Below, in pieces: positions 1 to 10,810 of a stretch of 64,000 nucleotides of DNA (position 1 is the stretch's first letter; each line of letters starts with the position of its first letter). The notes below the pieces were generated by a model. The model saw only the letters and a list, made by a program, of their open reading frames with translations. It did no database searches and had not been told where the DNA came from. The stretch is from assembly GCF_030867095.1 (NCBI RefSeq), contig NC_081824.1, positions 344,218,203 through 344,282,202 on the forward strand. The letters are read 5' to 3'. The translations under genes were made by a program, and so were the position numbers. This stretch comes from Alligator mississippiensis. Its lineage: Eukaryota; Chordata; Crocodylia; Alligatoridae.

Positions 1-145
1 TTTTTCAGGCTAAATAACCCTCTTTCAGCCTTTATACATGAGTCTTGCCTCTCAGGCCCCTTATTTTTGCTTCCCTGTGCTAGACTCTTTCCAAACTGTG
101 CACATCCTTGAAGTGTGAGGCTCAAAACACTGTACTCTAAGTTAT
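1..145 (-). mobile_element. Old CR1 LINE fragment (ORF2 C-terminal part)
   Basis: Read on the minus strand, the words match the end of CR1 ORF2: a CTCCAATTT-like 'RVQ' block, the 'GARTLEVCTVWK'-like stretch and the 'KRRL' block are all recognisable but heavily mutated. It runs off the left edge of the window. It is much more diverged than the CR1 copies at 13.5 or 58 kb, so it is an old insertion. Confidence 0.5.
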
Positions 146-2314
146 GAAAGTAAAAGATGCACTATAAGAAAAGGGAGGTAACAGACAGATACATGTGGAT
201 GTCCCAGTGATGCTAGGAAAACAATCTTTGTAACAAGTCTGGATGGATAGCAATGGGCCAAGGTTGTGCTTGTCAAGGCCAAAATGAAGGAAGTTGCAGT
301 AACAGAGGTGGGAGATGATCAGAGTCTGGATGAGAGTTGCAGCTATGCAGTTAACCAGGAAAGGCTTATGCTTACTCATGCAATACATTTGAATCCATTC
401 TTGTTTAGGAAAGCATGAAAACTCATTTCAGCAGGAGATCTAAGTGCCTGGTTGAATCATGGCTTCAAACATATGCTTAATTCCCATTGAAGATGATGGG
501 TGTTAGTATGTGCTTAAGTACCTGGGCTGTACTAAGACCTCAGCAAGAAAGGCATTATAGTTTAGCTGCGGCTGAGACCTGAGAAAGTGATTATTATGTT
601 GGAGGTTCCTTGCCAGTGTGGACCAAAGGAGCAGATCTCATTGGTCAATATCAGATAGCAAGAAAATGGAAGAGAAGAGGTTTACAACTGTGATGGTATT
701 GGGAATGGTAAAACATCCATGATGTCCATTTTGTGTACCTTCACATATTTTGAAGGTATCATGAAGAGGAGGCATGGGGGACACTACCACAACACTGCTA
801 GAGACCAACAACTCTAATATAAAATACAAAAGCATTCCAGAAACCTGGGACTGAGCGCTAGGCATCAGCCATCCCAGGTGACAGCTGTAATCAGTAGAAC
901 ATGGGATGATCTTGTACCAGGGACATGCTATTCACATACACAAAGGACCCAATCCTGTAGTCCTAGCCTTCAGCAGGAGTTCTGGGTACATGTGCACGGA
1001 GATTTAATGCATGTAAAACTTGTGATTGATTCCCATTCCTGTCTTTGACTTTGCAAATGGCTACTAGCATAATAAGTGTTCATGGGGTTAATAGCTTACT
1101 TTAAGTTTGCTTGTTTTTAATAGATGGACTGGATCTCAGTGATAAAGGAACCCCATCATGATACTGCTGGAAAAAATATTGCCGCAGATGCTACTCACAG
1201 CATCACTAAGCCACTCACAGTACAGATAGTGTGAGTAACTGGAGAGAGCATCATTTCCTCTGTTCTTTTGAAGAAAACTGCTCCATTCCTTCCCTTTACT
1301 TGGGAATAGCTACTTCCATGAGGGGAAAAAAAATAACAATCCTTCTTATTCCTAGCACTTTATAACTGTAAAGCATTCAATAAACAGCAACTGTTTAAAA
1401 GGCAGTCTTATGCCCCCTATGAATTCAGGAGGAAAATACAATCTGACAGCTGGGGGGAAGCCAAAGCAAGAAAAAAACCACTGATTTGACAAAGGTCAAA
1501 ACAGCAAGGAAGTACCACAACTAAGATAAAACCATGAACTCTCATGCTTTGATCCAGATGGTCAAGCTGCCTCTCTAAACTACATAGTCCCAAAGAAATG
1601 TTGACAAAGATATTTAATCTTCATGCAGGGCTGCACAGTTTTGGAACATGCAGTGTTAAGGACTTGCAAGAAGACCAAAAGCACATTCTGGTGTAAAAAA
1701 TTATATGAGATTCTAATCTTTGATAAAAGCACTTTTTAAAACAGAGATGTGTACAGCTGTCTGAGAGAAGAGAACAAAATAGGTTTATTTTGGGGGAAGG
1801 AGGAGGAGGAGTACTGGGACAACTAGTAGGGACTCTCTGAAGTCAGGATCTTGATGTCTGCCTTTATCTTTTTGGTGTCTGCACATATAACAAAATGCAG
1901 GCTTGAGTCTCTTTGATCATGGGGATTTTTACTTCTTCAGATTCATTACACAAAAGCTATATTTCTAAATATAAATGGAATTAAACCCATTATAAAAAGG
2001 GTACCAGAAGATGTCAGTGGGGGTAGGGAAGAGGGTATGGTTTAACTTCTAGTCTAAATGGAGAGAAATTGTATCTTAAGGTATCTACAAATGATAGTCA
2101 GAGTCAAATGTTAAACCTGTCCTCACTCTTACATCTACTGGGCCTTTATAAATAAGCCCTACACATCAACCTCCCCATCCACAATCCAGTCCAACCCTAG
2201 AAGCTCTGCTGAACTACAGAAGTTGAGGTGAATCTACCCCCACTTACCTCCTACCTCTTCCCTTCCTGCAGCACATATAAAACCAACCCAGACACAGGTC
2301 TTGAGCTTAAGGGA
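146..2314. other. Gene-free stretch, no recognised feature
   Basis: AT-rich sequence with no open frame that looks coding. A short stretch around 945-1005 resembles the end of an ancient amniote repeat often seen in turtle and crocodile DNA, but it is too short to classify. Nothing else stands out. Confidence 0.5.
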
Positions 2315-2585
2315 GTCACCTGGGGTGCATCTACATGTGTTGGTATGTTGATGTTGTTACTGCGCATGATTAGTACTACCTTTTGGAACTACAAAATCAT
2401 GGTGCAGTAACAGCCCATACAGTTATTTTTAAGCAGCTACTACGCCATATCAGCACACTATACCAGGAGAGCACATCACTACGGTGAAGTAGCTGCTGGT
2501 CACATGTAGACACCCACAGATGCTACGTTGCCATAACACATTGCTACGGAGATTTAGCGTCATGTGTAGATGTACCCCTGGTGAC
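2315..2585. repeat. Short non-autonomous DNA transposon (MITE)
   Basis: The two ends are inverted copies of each other over about 25 bp. The left end starts GTCACCTGGGGTGCATC; the right end read in reverse starts GTCACCAGGGGTACATC. A second inverted pair lies inside (GTTACTGCGCATGATT against AATCATGGTGCAGTAAC), so the element can fold. It carries no gene. It sits at the 5' border of the CR1 fragment that follows. The superfamily is not clear and no target duplication could be fixed. Confidence 0.55.
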
Positions 2586-2594
2586 ATGAGGTGA

Positions 2595-4772
2595 CACCTG
2601 GCTGGACGGCAGCTCTATAGAAAATGATTTGGGAATCTCGGTAGATCCCAGACTCAGTACGAGTCTGCAGTGTGATGCAACTGCACAAAAGGTGAATACG
2701 GTTTTGGGGTGCATCAACAGGAGCAAGATGTGGGAGGCGACAGTGCCTCTCTACTCAGCACTGGCTAGGCCTCATCTGAAGCACTGTGTCCAGTTCTGGC
2801 CTCCACATTTTAAAAAGGGTATGGAGAAGTTGGAGAGGGTTCAAAAACAGGCAATAAAGATGGCTTAGAAAGAAAGTCATATGACGAGAGACTGAAGGAG
2901 ATAGATATGTTCAGCTTGCAGAAAAGGTGCTTAAGAAGGGAAATGATAGCAGTCTGCAAATACCTGAAGAGCTACCATAAAGAAGGAAAGCACCTTTTCT
3001 CTCTAGCTGCAGAAGAAGATGAAGACCAATGGCTGAAAGTTACAGCAATGTAGGTTTAGATCAAATATCAGGAAAACCATCTTCACTGTTAGAACAATAA
3101 GGCAGTGGAACAGACGCCTAGAGACGTTGTGGACTCCTGAGATGTTCAAGAGGAGGTTGGACAGCCACTGGTCATGGATGATTTAGCACGGGTATGCCTA
3201 TGTCCTACTATGGGTACTTCCTATGCTTCTGGGCTTGGCTGTTGCTCCTTCCCAGCTCTTTCTGCTATATGTTTGAGAATGTTTCTAAGCCTTCCTTAGA
3301 GGCATTGGCTATAGCCAATGCTCCAACTGGGACCAAAGCCAGAGGTTCCTGGCTAGTGAGTCTTTCCCCTCCACTCAGGTTCAGACTGAGCACCATAGTT
3401 AGTGTTGGGAAGGAATTTTACCCCATGGTCAGATTGGTATGGGCTGTGTGGGTTTTCCCTTCCTCTGTATTTGGAGGGGGGAGGAGGTCATGGCCCTTTA
3501 CCTGGGATCTCTTGAACATATATTGACAACATTTAATAGAAGCCATAATTGAAGCCATAATTGACTGCCATGGCTCCACTGCTTTATCTGTGGCAGGTTA
3601 GGGTACTAGCTCTGTGTCATGTCAGGGTTGATGGTAGTCTGCTGTAAAGATTATATTATGGAGTGTACAGGATGGTTTGGATAGGGATGATCCTGCCTCA
3701 GGCGGGGGGGGAGGGGGTGGATTAAATCAGTGGTTCTCAACCTTTTGTTGTTCCGGGACTCATCTGTAAACATCAAGGGCCAGTTCTGAGGCAGTAAATA
3801 GTTTAAGTAGAAAATAGCCCCCTGCCCCTTCTGGTAAGGGCACCAGCACTCCCAACCCACAGCCCTCCACCCTCCCTCTGCCCTGCTTTTGCCCCTCTAT
3901 CCGGACCTGCTGCTCCCTGCCCCCAGACCTCCACTGTGGGGACATATGCCCCCTAGATTTGGGTGCCTACAACAGGCAGGAGCCATAGCCTGACTGGACC
4001 AGCATGGGCAGGAGCCACCCCCGTGACCCAGCAGGCAGGAGACAGTGCAGGAAGGTAGAGCAGGGTTGAGACTAGTTGCTGCTGCCACTGCGACCAGCAG
4101 GACCCCCATGCCAGCTGTGCTGGGGGTGGGGGAACTTGCGCTGCCCTCACCTCTTCCTACTGCCAGGCACTCATGCACCAGGCTGTGACTGTAACCTGCT
4201 GCCATGGCTCAGCCACTGCTGACTCCTTCTGGCAGCAGAAGCCACAATAACAGGTCTTGCAACTCCACTCTGCCCTCCTGTGCTGTGTCCCACCTGCTGG
4301 AAAGCAGAGGCAGCTGCTGCCTGTGCCAGTCTGGCCAGGCTGCAGCCCTGTGTCCACTGTGGGTGCATAAATCTGGGGAGGGTAGGAGAGGGCAACATGC
4401 ATCCCTCCCATGCATCACCTGTGCTGCCCCCTTCCCCTTCCAACACTGTGCTTACACCCCACACCCTTACCTACCAGGAGCTGTGGGTTCTGCTCTCCAC
4501 ATCACCTGGCTGCCACATGCATGTGGTGGCCCCTGCCTGATCACCCCCAGCCCTAAGCAGCCCCTTACAGGCTGGAACTCTGCCAATGTGTAAGGGGAAA
4601 CCTGTGGTTCCCACATTTTTGTCCTTTAAAAAAAAAGAGAAAATTCATTTTATTTTCTGCATTTTTCTTGTGATTGTTCGCAACCCTTTCATACATTCTT
4701 GCAACCCAGTTTTGGGTTGAGAAACACTGGACTAGAAAAATCTCTGGAGGTCCTTTCCAGCCCTACTTCTCT
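2595..4772 (+). mobile_element. CR1 LINE 3' part, split by a hAT insertion
   Basis: This 5'-truncated CR1 runs from the end of ORF2 into the 3' UTR. Positions 2629-2868 still read as CR1 reverse-transcriptase C-terminus (VPLYSALARPHLKHCVQFW), followed by several frame breaks. The copy continues to 3727, is interrupted by a hAT element (3728-4729), and resumes with the typical tail 'GGTCCTTTCCAGCCCTACTT' up to about 4772. Its 3' UTR closely matches the copy at 61758-62560, so both belong to one CR1 subfamily. Confidence 0.85.
3728..4729. mobile_element. hAT-type non-autonomous DNA transposon, about 1.0 kb
   Basis: It starts CAGTGGTTCTCAACCTTTT, and its right end reverses to CCAGTGTTTCTCAACCC, the usual ends of hAT (Charlie-like) elements. 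Possible 8-bp flanks are GATTAAAT and GACTAGAA, a weak match. The GC-rich inside holds chance open frames on both strands that show no known domain. It lies inside the 3' UTR of a CR1, so it is younger than that CR1. Confidence 0.8.
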
Positions 4773-5399
4773 GATACCAGCAGCCACCCCAAAGTGTTTT
4801 GCCCCTGATTTGAGTGCCTTCTGTACCCCACTTCTAGTCTCTACTTCCTATAAAGGATAGAAACTGCAGATGTATTCCTCCACTCCTTCATACAAAGGCA
4901 TACAATGTCCAAGAAAAAAAAAAAAAAGCGGTGTAGGAATAATCAAAAACAAATCCAGTTCACTGTATCTCCTACTACAAGAACTGGTGACCGCCTGATC
5001 AAGTTATCAGCCAGCATGTTTCAAAAGCTCCCTTAGAAACTGGAACAGAGCATTGGAAGCTGTGGATTGTTGCACTGCAACCTTTGAAACAATCCAGTAC
5101 TTAAGAGCAGTAGGGCGGTAAGTGGTTACTGAGAGGGTGTGCTGACTAATGAGATCCCCAGTTGGCCGAGCCCCCACCATCTTCAAACATGCATTATGTA
5201 CATTCACATGCTCACTGTCAGGCCTAAACACATTTCATTTTATGCATGCAGTAACTAGGTTTAAACATCTGGGCTCAGGTTACCTTAAATTGGGATACAG
5301 ATGAAGAGCAACTTCTCTCTGGAATGAGAAGTCATGTTTTTCCTTCTTAAAAGCTGCAGCACATAAGACAAAGAATCCCCCCAACCTTCTGCACAAGTA
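4773..5399. other. Intergenic stretch downstream of the first H2A-like gene
   Basis: No coding or repeat signal recognised apart from a 15-base A run at about 4913-4927. On the minus strand it lies just beyond the likely poly(A) site of the H2A-like gene at 5557-5970. Confidence 0.45.
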
Positions 5400-5405
5400 T
5401 TTATT
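5400..5405 (-). promoter_or_regulatory. Poly(A) signal AATAAA for the H2A.X-like gene
   Basis: TTTATT on the plus strand is AATAAA on the minus strand, 152 bp past the stop codon of the gene at 5557-5970. No histone 3' stem-loop was seen between the stop and this signal. The transcript is therefore more likely polyadenylated, like replication-independent histone variants. Confidence 0.5.
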
Positions 5406-5556
5406 TCACAGAGATCAATAAAAGAAGCACACTTAGAAGCAGTTAAAGAACATACATTAAAAATAAATTAAAAAAAAAAAAATCAAGAGTCTGTAGGCAT
5501 GATAAATTAACAGTTATGGAGGAAACCCATCCCAGAGGTAGCGAACTTAACAGCTA

Positions 5557-5970
5557 CTAGAATTCCTGTGACTGGCCATCTTTCTGTCCTGGACTAGAAG
5601 ATTTTGTTTTCTTGGGAAGAAGCTGGGAGAGGATATTGGGCATGACCCCTCCTTCAGCAATGGTCACACCTGCAAACAGACTATTCAGCTCTTCATCGTT
5701 CCTTACTGCCAGCTGGATGTGTCGTGGCCCTATCCTGCTTCTCTTGTTTTCACGTGCAGCATTTCCTGCCATTTCCAATATCTCAGCACTCAGATATTCC
5801 AGCACTGCAGCCAGGTACACTGGAGCTCCAGCACCAATTCTCTCAGCATAGTGCCCTCTTCTGAGTAGCCGATGCACACGGCCAACTGGGAATTGCAGCC
5901 CAGCTTTTGCAGACTTGGTTTTCTTTGACACAGCTGGGGATTTCACATTTTTCTTTTCACATCCAGACAT
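5557..5970 (-). CDS. Histone H2A.X-like variant with C-terminal SQEF
   Basis: A complete 137-residue histone H2A with no intron in the coding part. The histone fold is intact: [21 protein letters not shown] for helix 1, then [21 protein letters not shown] for helix 2, and NDEEL. All acidic-patch residues known from H2A (three Glu in [10 protein letters not shown], Asp-Glu-Glu in NDEEL) are present, as is the PKKT block used for ubiquitination. The protein ends GQSQEF. Ser-Gln-Glu-hydrophobic at the extreme C-terminus defines H2A.X, where ATM/ATR-family kinases phosphorylate the serine at DNA breaks; Phe in last place is typical of egg-type H2A.X-F in frogs and fish. Unusual features are SGCEK instead of SGRGK at the N-terminus and GPRHIQLAV in the docking region. 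It acts in chromatin as an H2B partner. The first Met is followed by SG as in other H2As. A tandem paralogue lies 3.8 kb away on the same strand. The H2A fold is certain; the H2A.X-F assignment is inferred. Confidence 0.93.
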   Translation of the reverse strand: MSGCEKKNVKSPAVSKKTKSAKAGLQFPVGRVHRLLRRGHYAERIGAGAPVYLAAVLEYLSAEILEMAGNAARENKRSRIGPRHIQLAVRNDEELNSLFAGVTIAEGGVMPNILSQLLPKKTKSSSPGQKDGQSQEF

Positions 5971-8900
5971 TCTGGTATCAATCTAGTCCAGAAAAGGAGG
6001 AAGAGAGCAGTAAAAACCATTAAAAAAGGGCACTATTACAGTATCCCTATATTTAAGCTATAGAGAAGGAGAAGGTGGTGACAAGATTAGATATGCATTT
6101 TTACTTTCCCCTCACATTCCAATACAGTACCTTTAGTTCTTCTTCTAAGATAACAATCCTGATCTTTAAAAGGAGGTTATCTCACCAGTAATAGTTTACT
6201 AGATTAATTGCTTAGATCCTTCTTCTGAAGAAAGATGTCCAGAGTCAGGTAGTTGCTTAGAAATTCTCTCAAGACCCAACCCCCTATCATTTAAAACATA
6301 TTAAAGACTCTTGATGACTTTCCTGTGCAGCAGAGAGAAAGTAAGTCTGCCACCTAACAAGGCTCTGAAACTTTTGGAAAAAGTAAAGCTTTGCCTGGGG
6401 ATAACATTGTCAAACACTGTATCTGCTTCGGAATGAGCAAGACCCTAAAAGGATCAAGAAAGGCAAGACAAAGCCAGCAACATGGCTTCATCTGCTGTCT
6501 TGGAATACCTAGACAGTTGAGGAGGGTTGGAAGAGTGTTGCCTTAAATATCATGAAGGAGAACAACAGGGACTCTTCCAGGCAGGAAACTAATCAGCATC
6601 CCTCAGTACAAGCTATAAACCCAAAGCCAACAAACCAAGAGAAAACTGGTTAGCAATTCTTAGCTAAGAGCAACAGGAACACAGAAGTAGTGCAGTGTGA
6701 AAGCCACTTGAAGTTTAATTTTATTGTAAAAGGACTGTTGTAGTAATGTAACAGACCCCAACACAAGTCAAGGAGGAATGGATGTAGCTAGGAGGAGGCT
6801 GGGGGGAAAAGAGAAGTACCAGGGCTGCAAAAACCTACTCAAGAAGCTGGGAAAAGTACTGAAGAGAGCTCAGCACAGTTAGCTACTTGTGTGGCTACAT
6901 GGCTAGCAAGACAACCTCTTTATAGCAACCACAGACAACAGGCAAGGTCTGTTGCTGTTAACAGAGACAAAGGCCAATTATTAGAAAAATAAAATTGAAA
7001 AGGAAGTTCTGTTTAGAGCTAGTAATGAGGGAAGCAGGATGCAGGGACAGAACAAAGCAGTCTTACAGAAGGGATTCAGAAGCTGAATGAAGAACCTATT
7101 TCTTTCTTATGGCTATGGGAGACAACAAGCTCTAGAAAAATGACTCACTTAAAACCAGCTTGGTGCCATATATAATAAATATAATTGCTTAGTTACTGCT
7201 TCAACTATACCACATGAACCACTACAGGAAAGAGGATTAATTTTTTTGACAAAATATATTTTTCCCTACAGAGAAGCAAACTAACTTTTACCTTACCCAA
7301 GCCTTTTTCTCAGTCCTCCTCCTAGGAACACTACTACCTGAAACTAATAGAGTTCTCTTTCTGTAGGGGCCAGCTGTCTCCTTTTAACACTCAGAGTAGT
7401 AGCCAGCTCATTAGCAGCTCTTACTCCAGGTCATTTAATATTGCTTGGATTATTGATGATTCAGTCACAGCTCCAAATAATAAATGACAGAAACATGATA
7501 TAACCACCTCAGAGATTAAGGATCTCTCTCTCATATTGTTGGCAAGTTATTTTACTGCTGTGACTCATTTTCCCCATCTGTAAAATGCACATAAGAATAT
7601 TAACCCATCTCAAAGTTGTGTTATGAGCTCCGATTGGCTCATATTATACAGAATGCATTGAGCCCACCAGGTGGAAAGAGCTAAAGTCTTACAAATTATT
7701 TCAAAAGCATCTAAAATGTATACATTGGCTTCAAATTTAAGAGCATGTATTCAATTTATTTTGCTTAACCCAGGGCTTACACAGCATTTCCGCAAAAGCA
7801 GACTAAATACTTTTGAAAACATCTTAATGGCTGGTAGTAACTGCTGTCACACCTTCCTCATCTAGTGGAAAGTCAAAGTAATGACTAGCCCATGTTCTTC
7901 TGTGCAGTCTGCTATGGGTATACATTTCTGACAACACAGACCACCTGGAAAGGTTAGGGGTCTCTGAATTTAAGAGAACTCTTCCCTTAAATATCCTCAG
8001 AGCTGTCAGGTGTATAGAATCAGGGGACTGTGAGGGACTTTGAAAGTCACATAGTCTAATTAATTTGCACACAGATGTAAATATAAAAGGTATATATTTC
8101 ATGATTTTTATTTTAGAACTAGATAGTCTCATGGCACATGTCATATTGGATCTTGCCCAGGTGTGTAAGGGTAATAGCAACAGACCATTTTCACTGAGTA
8201 ATACTTGGGAACTCATGCATGTGTGTAAGCAAAGCTAAATGGAAGAGTCATATTCAGGCTTCCTGCACTGCTACTACCATGAAGCTGAAAAGGCAGCAAC
8301 ATTAAACAGGTAAAATATTAGTTAATTAAACATAATGAGTTTTTATTAAATAAATTGAATATCCTTATTAAAATAAAGTAACCCTTAACTCTTCCCATGT
8401 CCAAAATAACTATGAAGAAAGAGGAAGACTATACTTTAAAAATCACAGAGCATAGCAACCAATAGCCAATGAGCTGAATCTGGCCTGTGAAGATATTCTT
8501 TTCCAGCTCACAAAGGCTGGATAGTGATGGCAGCTGATTCACAAGTGGCACCGACACTAGGGTGCAAGTGCATTCATTCAGTCCATTATTTCTAGTGGAT
8601 TGCCAGCCCCGGCTCTGTTGATTGTTTTTAAGTGTGGAAGCTGTCACAGATCAGCCTGCAGAGTAGGGTAACTAGGGCAGGGCAAAGGGGGCAACCACTA
8701 CAGGAACCAACTTGGAGGGGAGAAAGAGGCAGCTATATGATCAGTCTCAATTGCAACAACAGCTGGAAGTCAGTTCTGTCCCTGTACTGCAGGTGCCAAG
8801 TTGTGTCCCTATGCTGCTGAGTCTGCATGTCTGTTAAAGTGACACTGATTCTCCAAAAACTTGACACCCTCTGGAGGCACTAGTGGGGACATTTCTATTT

Positions 8901-9520
8901 TTCAGTCCCTTCAGCATGAAGCTAATGCAAGTCAAGCACATGAGCAGGAAGCACTAAAGCATCCCACGTTGCCTGGCTTAGTTACATGAGCCAACTACTC
9001 AGTAGAGAAGCAGCTTATGCCAGCAAGAGTGCTTTTGCCAGCACAGCGTATCAGGTCCCCAAAAAAGAATAAGTCTGCACCAACAGAACAAAACAAAAAA
9101 AGCATTCCTTTAGCCACTATGACAATGTTATTGTTTTTAGTATAACAAACATCTCTGCTACTTTCTAGCTAAGGTTGGTCAAGCAATTGTATAACCTCAT
9201 CCTGCCCCCATGGGGGACCAGCATTTTCAGCTGGGGTGGACTGTGTTAGTAGTGGTGATGGTAGCAGCAGCAGCTTTTTCACTTATAGGAACTGAACTAG
9301 ACCCAACAGTCCAGAACTGGATAGGATGTAAAATTAGCTCTACTTCCAGGGTTTGGAAAGCAAGCATGCAGCATTTATGTTGTTTAACAAGTGGCAAGAT
9401 AAACATTTTTCTGGAAAAATAAATAAATCAAATCATCATTCCTTTATCTTGAGAAGGAGGAAAAAAGACAAACAATATCCACAGAACATAGATTAGAGTC
9501 AGTTGTTGCATTTCAGGAAG
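5971..9520. other. Region between the two H2A-like genes
   Basis: No further coding sequence recognised. Directly upstream of the 5557-5970 start codon the minus strand has a pyrimidine-rich tract (TCTCTTCCTCCTTTTCTGG) followed by ACTAG and later ACCAG. This looks like a splice acceptor, so a non-coding 5' exon may lie in this stretch. A mammalian-wide (MIR) SINE-like fragment lies at 7540-7640. The rest is AT-rich and unclassified. Confidence 0.4.
7540..7640 (+). repeat. MIR-like SINE fragment
   Basis: The block CAAGTTATTTTACTGCTGTG ... CCCCATCTGTAAAATG ... is the conserved core and 3' half of MIR elements (tcacttctctgtgcctca ... catctgtaaaatggggata). It is diverged and truncated. Confidence 0.6.
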
Positions 9521-9526
9521 TTTATT
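9521..9526 (-). promoter_or_regulatory. Poly(A) signal AATAAA for the second H2A-like gene
   Basis: AATAAA on the minus strand, 205 bp past the stop of the gene at 9731-10138. The 3' UTR in between contains an A/C-rich run (9538-9590). No histone stem-loop was seen. Confidence 0.5.
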
Positions 9527-9730
9527 ACAAGTATTACAAAAAACAAAAAAAAACAAAAAACACAAAAACACAAAACCAACCAAAACAACCGTTAAAATAG
9601 TGGGCCTGAGTAATATTCATCATAATCAACATCTCATACATAAATAGTATCTAGAGAGACTCATTGTCCTTAAGTGCAAAATTCAAGCTAGGAAGAGACA
9701 AGAGGAATTCCACAAAGAAAAATAAATCAA

Positions 9731-10138
9731 TCAAGGACTTGATTCTTCCCCTGTAGGAACAGCAGCTGTGTGCGTTTTCTTGGGGAGAAGCTGGGAAAGG
9801 ATGTTGGGCATGACCCCGCCTTCAGCAATGGTCACGCCTGCAAACAGCTTGTTCAGCTCTTCATCATTCCTCACTGCCAGCTGGATGTGTCTTGGCCCTA
9901 TCCTGCCTTTCTTGTTTTCACGTGCAGCATTTCCTGCCAGTTCCAATATCTCAGCACTCAGATATTCCAACACTGCAGCCAGGTACACTGGAGCTCCAGC
10001 ACCAATTCTCTCAGCATAGTGCCCTCTTCGGAGGAGTCTCAGGACACGGCCAACTGGGAACTGCAGTCCAGCTTTTGCCGACTTGCTTTTCTTTGATACC
10101 GATGGGGGTTTGGCATTTTTCTTTCCACGTCCAGACAT
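9731..10138 (-). CDS. Divergent histone H2A variant, paralogue without SQ tail
   Basis: A complete 135-residue H2A, close to the protein at 5557-5970: the block from [10 protein letters not shown] to LLPKKT is almost the same. The N-terminus [16 protein letters not shown] is nearer to ordinary H2A/H2A.X. The acidic patch ([15 protein letters not shown]) and the PKKT block are kept. The C-terminus ends PTGEESSP, so the SQE phospho-motif of its neighbour is absent. Arg-Val-Leu-Arg replaces the usual Arg-Val-His-Arg in the first helix. The coding part has no intron. Just upstream on the minus strand, GACTTTTTTTACAG and then TTGGCTGCTTATTAG next to the ATG look like splice acceptors, so a 5' non-coding exon is likely. 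The two genes are tandem copies on the same strand. Role: an H2B-binding nucleosome component; whether it is germline- or egg-specific cannot be seen here. Confidence 0.92.
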   Translation of the reverse strand: MSGRGKKNAKPPSVSKKSKSAKAGLQFPVGRVLRLLRRGHYAERIGAGAPVYLAAVLEYLSAEILELAGNAARENKKGRIGPRHIQLAVRNDEELNKLFAGVTIAEGGVMPNILSQLLPKKTHTAAVPTGEESSP

Positions 10139-10620
10139 TCTAATAAGCAGCCAAGAAAGCAGACAGATTACAAGAAGTCACTGTAAAAAAAGTCAAGTGA
10201 TTGAGCTACAACTAAGTCATAGTAAAAGCCAACATGGTAGGAAGGTTAACAACATCCTTCCTCTATAATACATTCCAATAACCAAGATTAACTTCTGTCA
10301 AGAGAAGGAAACAATGGTTTAAAGCAAGCCAGTTAAGTAGCAAGTGTTTGTTAGGTTTAAAATACTTCCATCTTTCTTTAGAAAGTTATTTGTTTGACTA
10401 CCTGTTAGAAGGTAGCTCTGGTGTTACAGTAACAGACCTTCCTGTTGATTCAGATATTGCCTCCTAGAGATGCAAATAGGCTTTTTTCCCTCCCTGATGC
10501 CTGGGAAGTCTTTAAGGAGAGAGAAGGAATTCTCTCTGTACAGGACCATTGTTTTCAGACTTAGCTATTACCTCAAAGACCAGATTGAAGCACAAGAGCA
10601 GGGGCTATAATGGTTTAGAG
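10139..10620. other. Upstream region of the second H2A-like gene
   Basis: Contains two candidate splice acceptors on the minus strand near 10140-10185. No CCAAT/TATA pair of the kind found in replication-dependent histone promoters was recognised here. No other feature is visible. Confidence 0.35.
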
Positions 10621-10802
10621 CAGTGGTTCCCAATTTCAGGTTGTGACCTAAATGAGGGTCACGGGGAGGGGTGGGGGGAAAATAAATGCCAGCAGTGCTG
10701 TGCATTAAAAGACAAGCCATACCCCATGCAGTGAGCTCCCCCATCCCTGCCCTACTGCTCCCAACAGCAGGTCACGGCAGAAAAAGAGGTTGGGAACTAC
10801 TG
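10621..10802. mobile_element. Short hAT MITE (182 bp)
   Basis: It begins CAGTGGTTCCCAA and its right end reverses to CAGTAGTTCCCAACC. The 8-bp flanks GTTTAGAG (10613-10620) and GTCTAGAG (10803-10810) match at 7 of 8 positions, as expected for a hAT target-site duplication. Confidence 0.85.
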
Positions 10803-10810
10803 GTCTAGAG

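Noticed and set aside
3897-4593. Open frames of 97-129 codons on both strands
   Set aside because: They lie in the GC-rich inside of a hAT element (3728-4729); composition explains the lack of stops.
9768-10268. Plus-strand open frames opposite the second H2A gene
   Set aside because: They are shadows of the strongly coding minus-strand histone gene and have no relatives I recognise. The same holds for 5612-5851 and 20401-20750.
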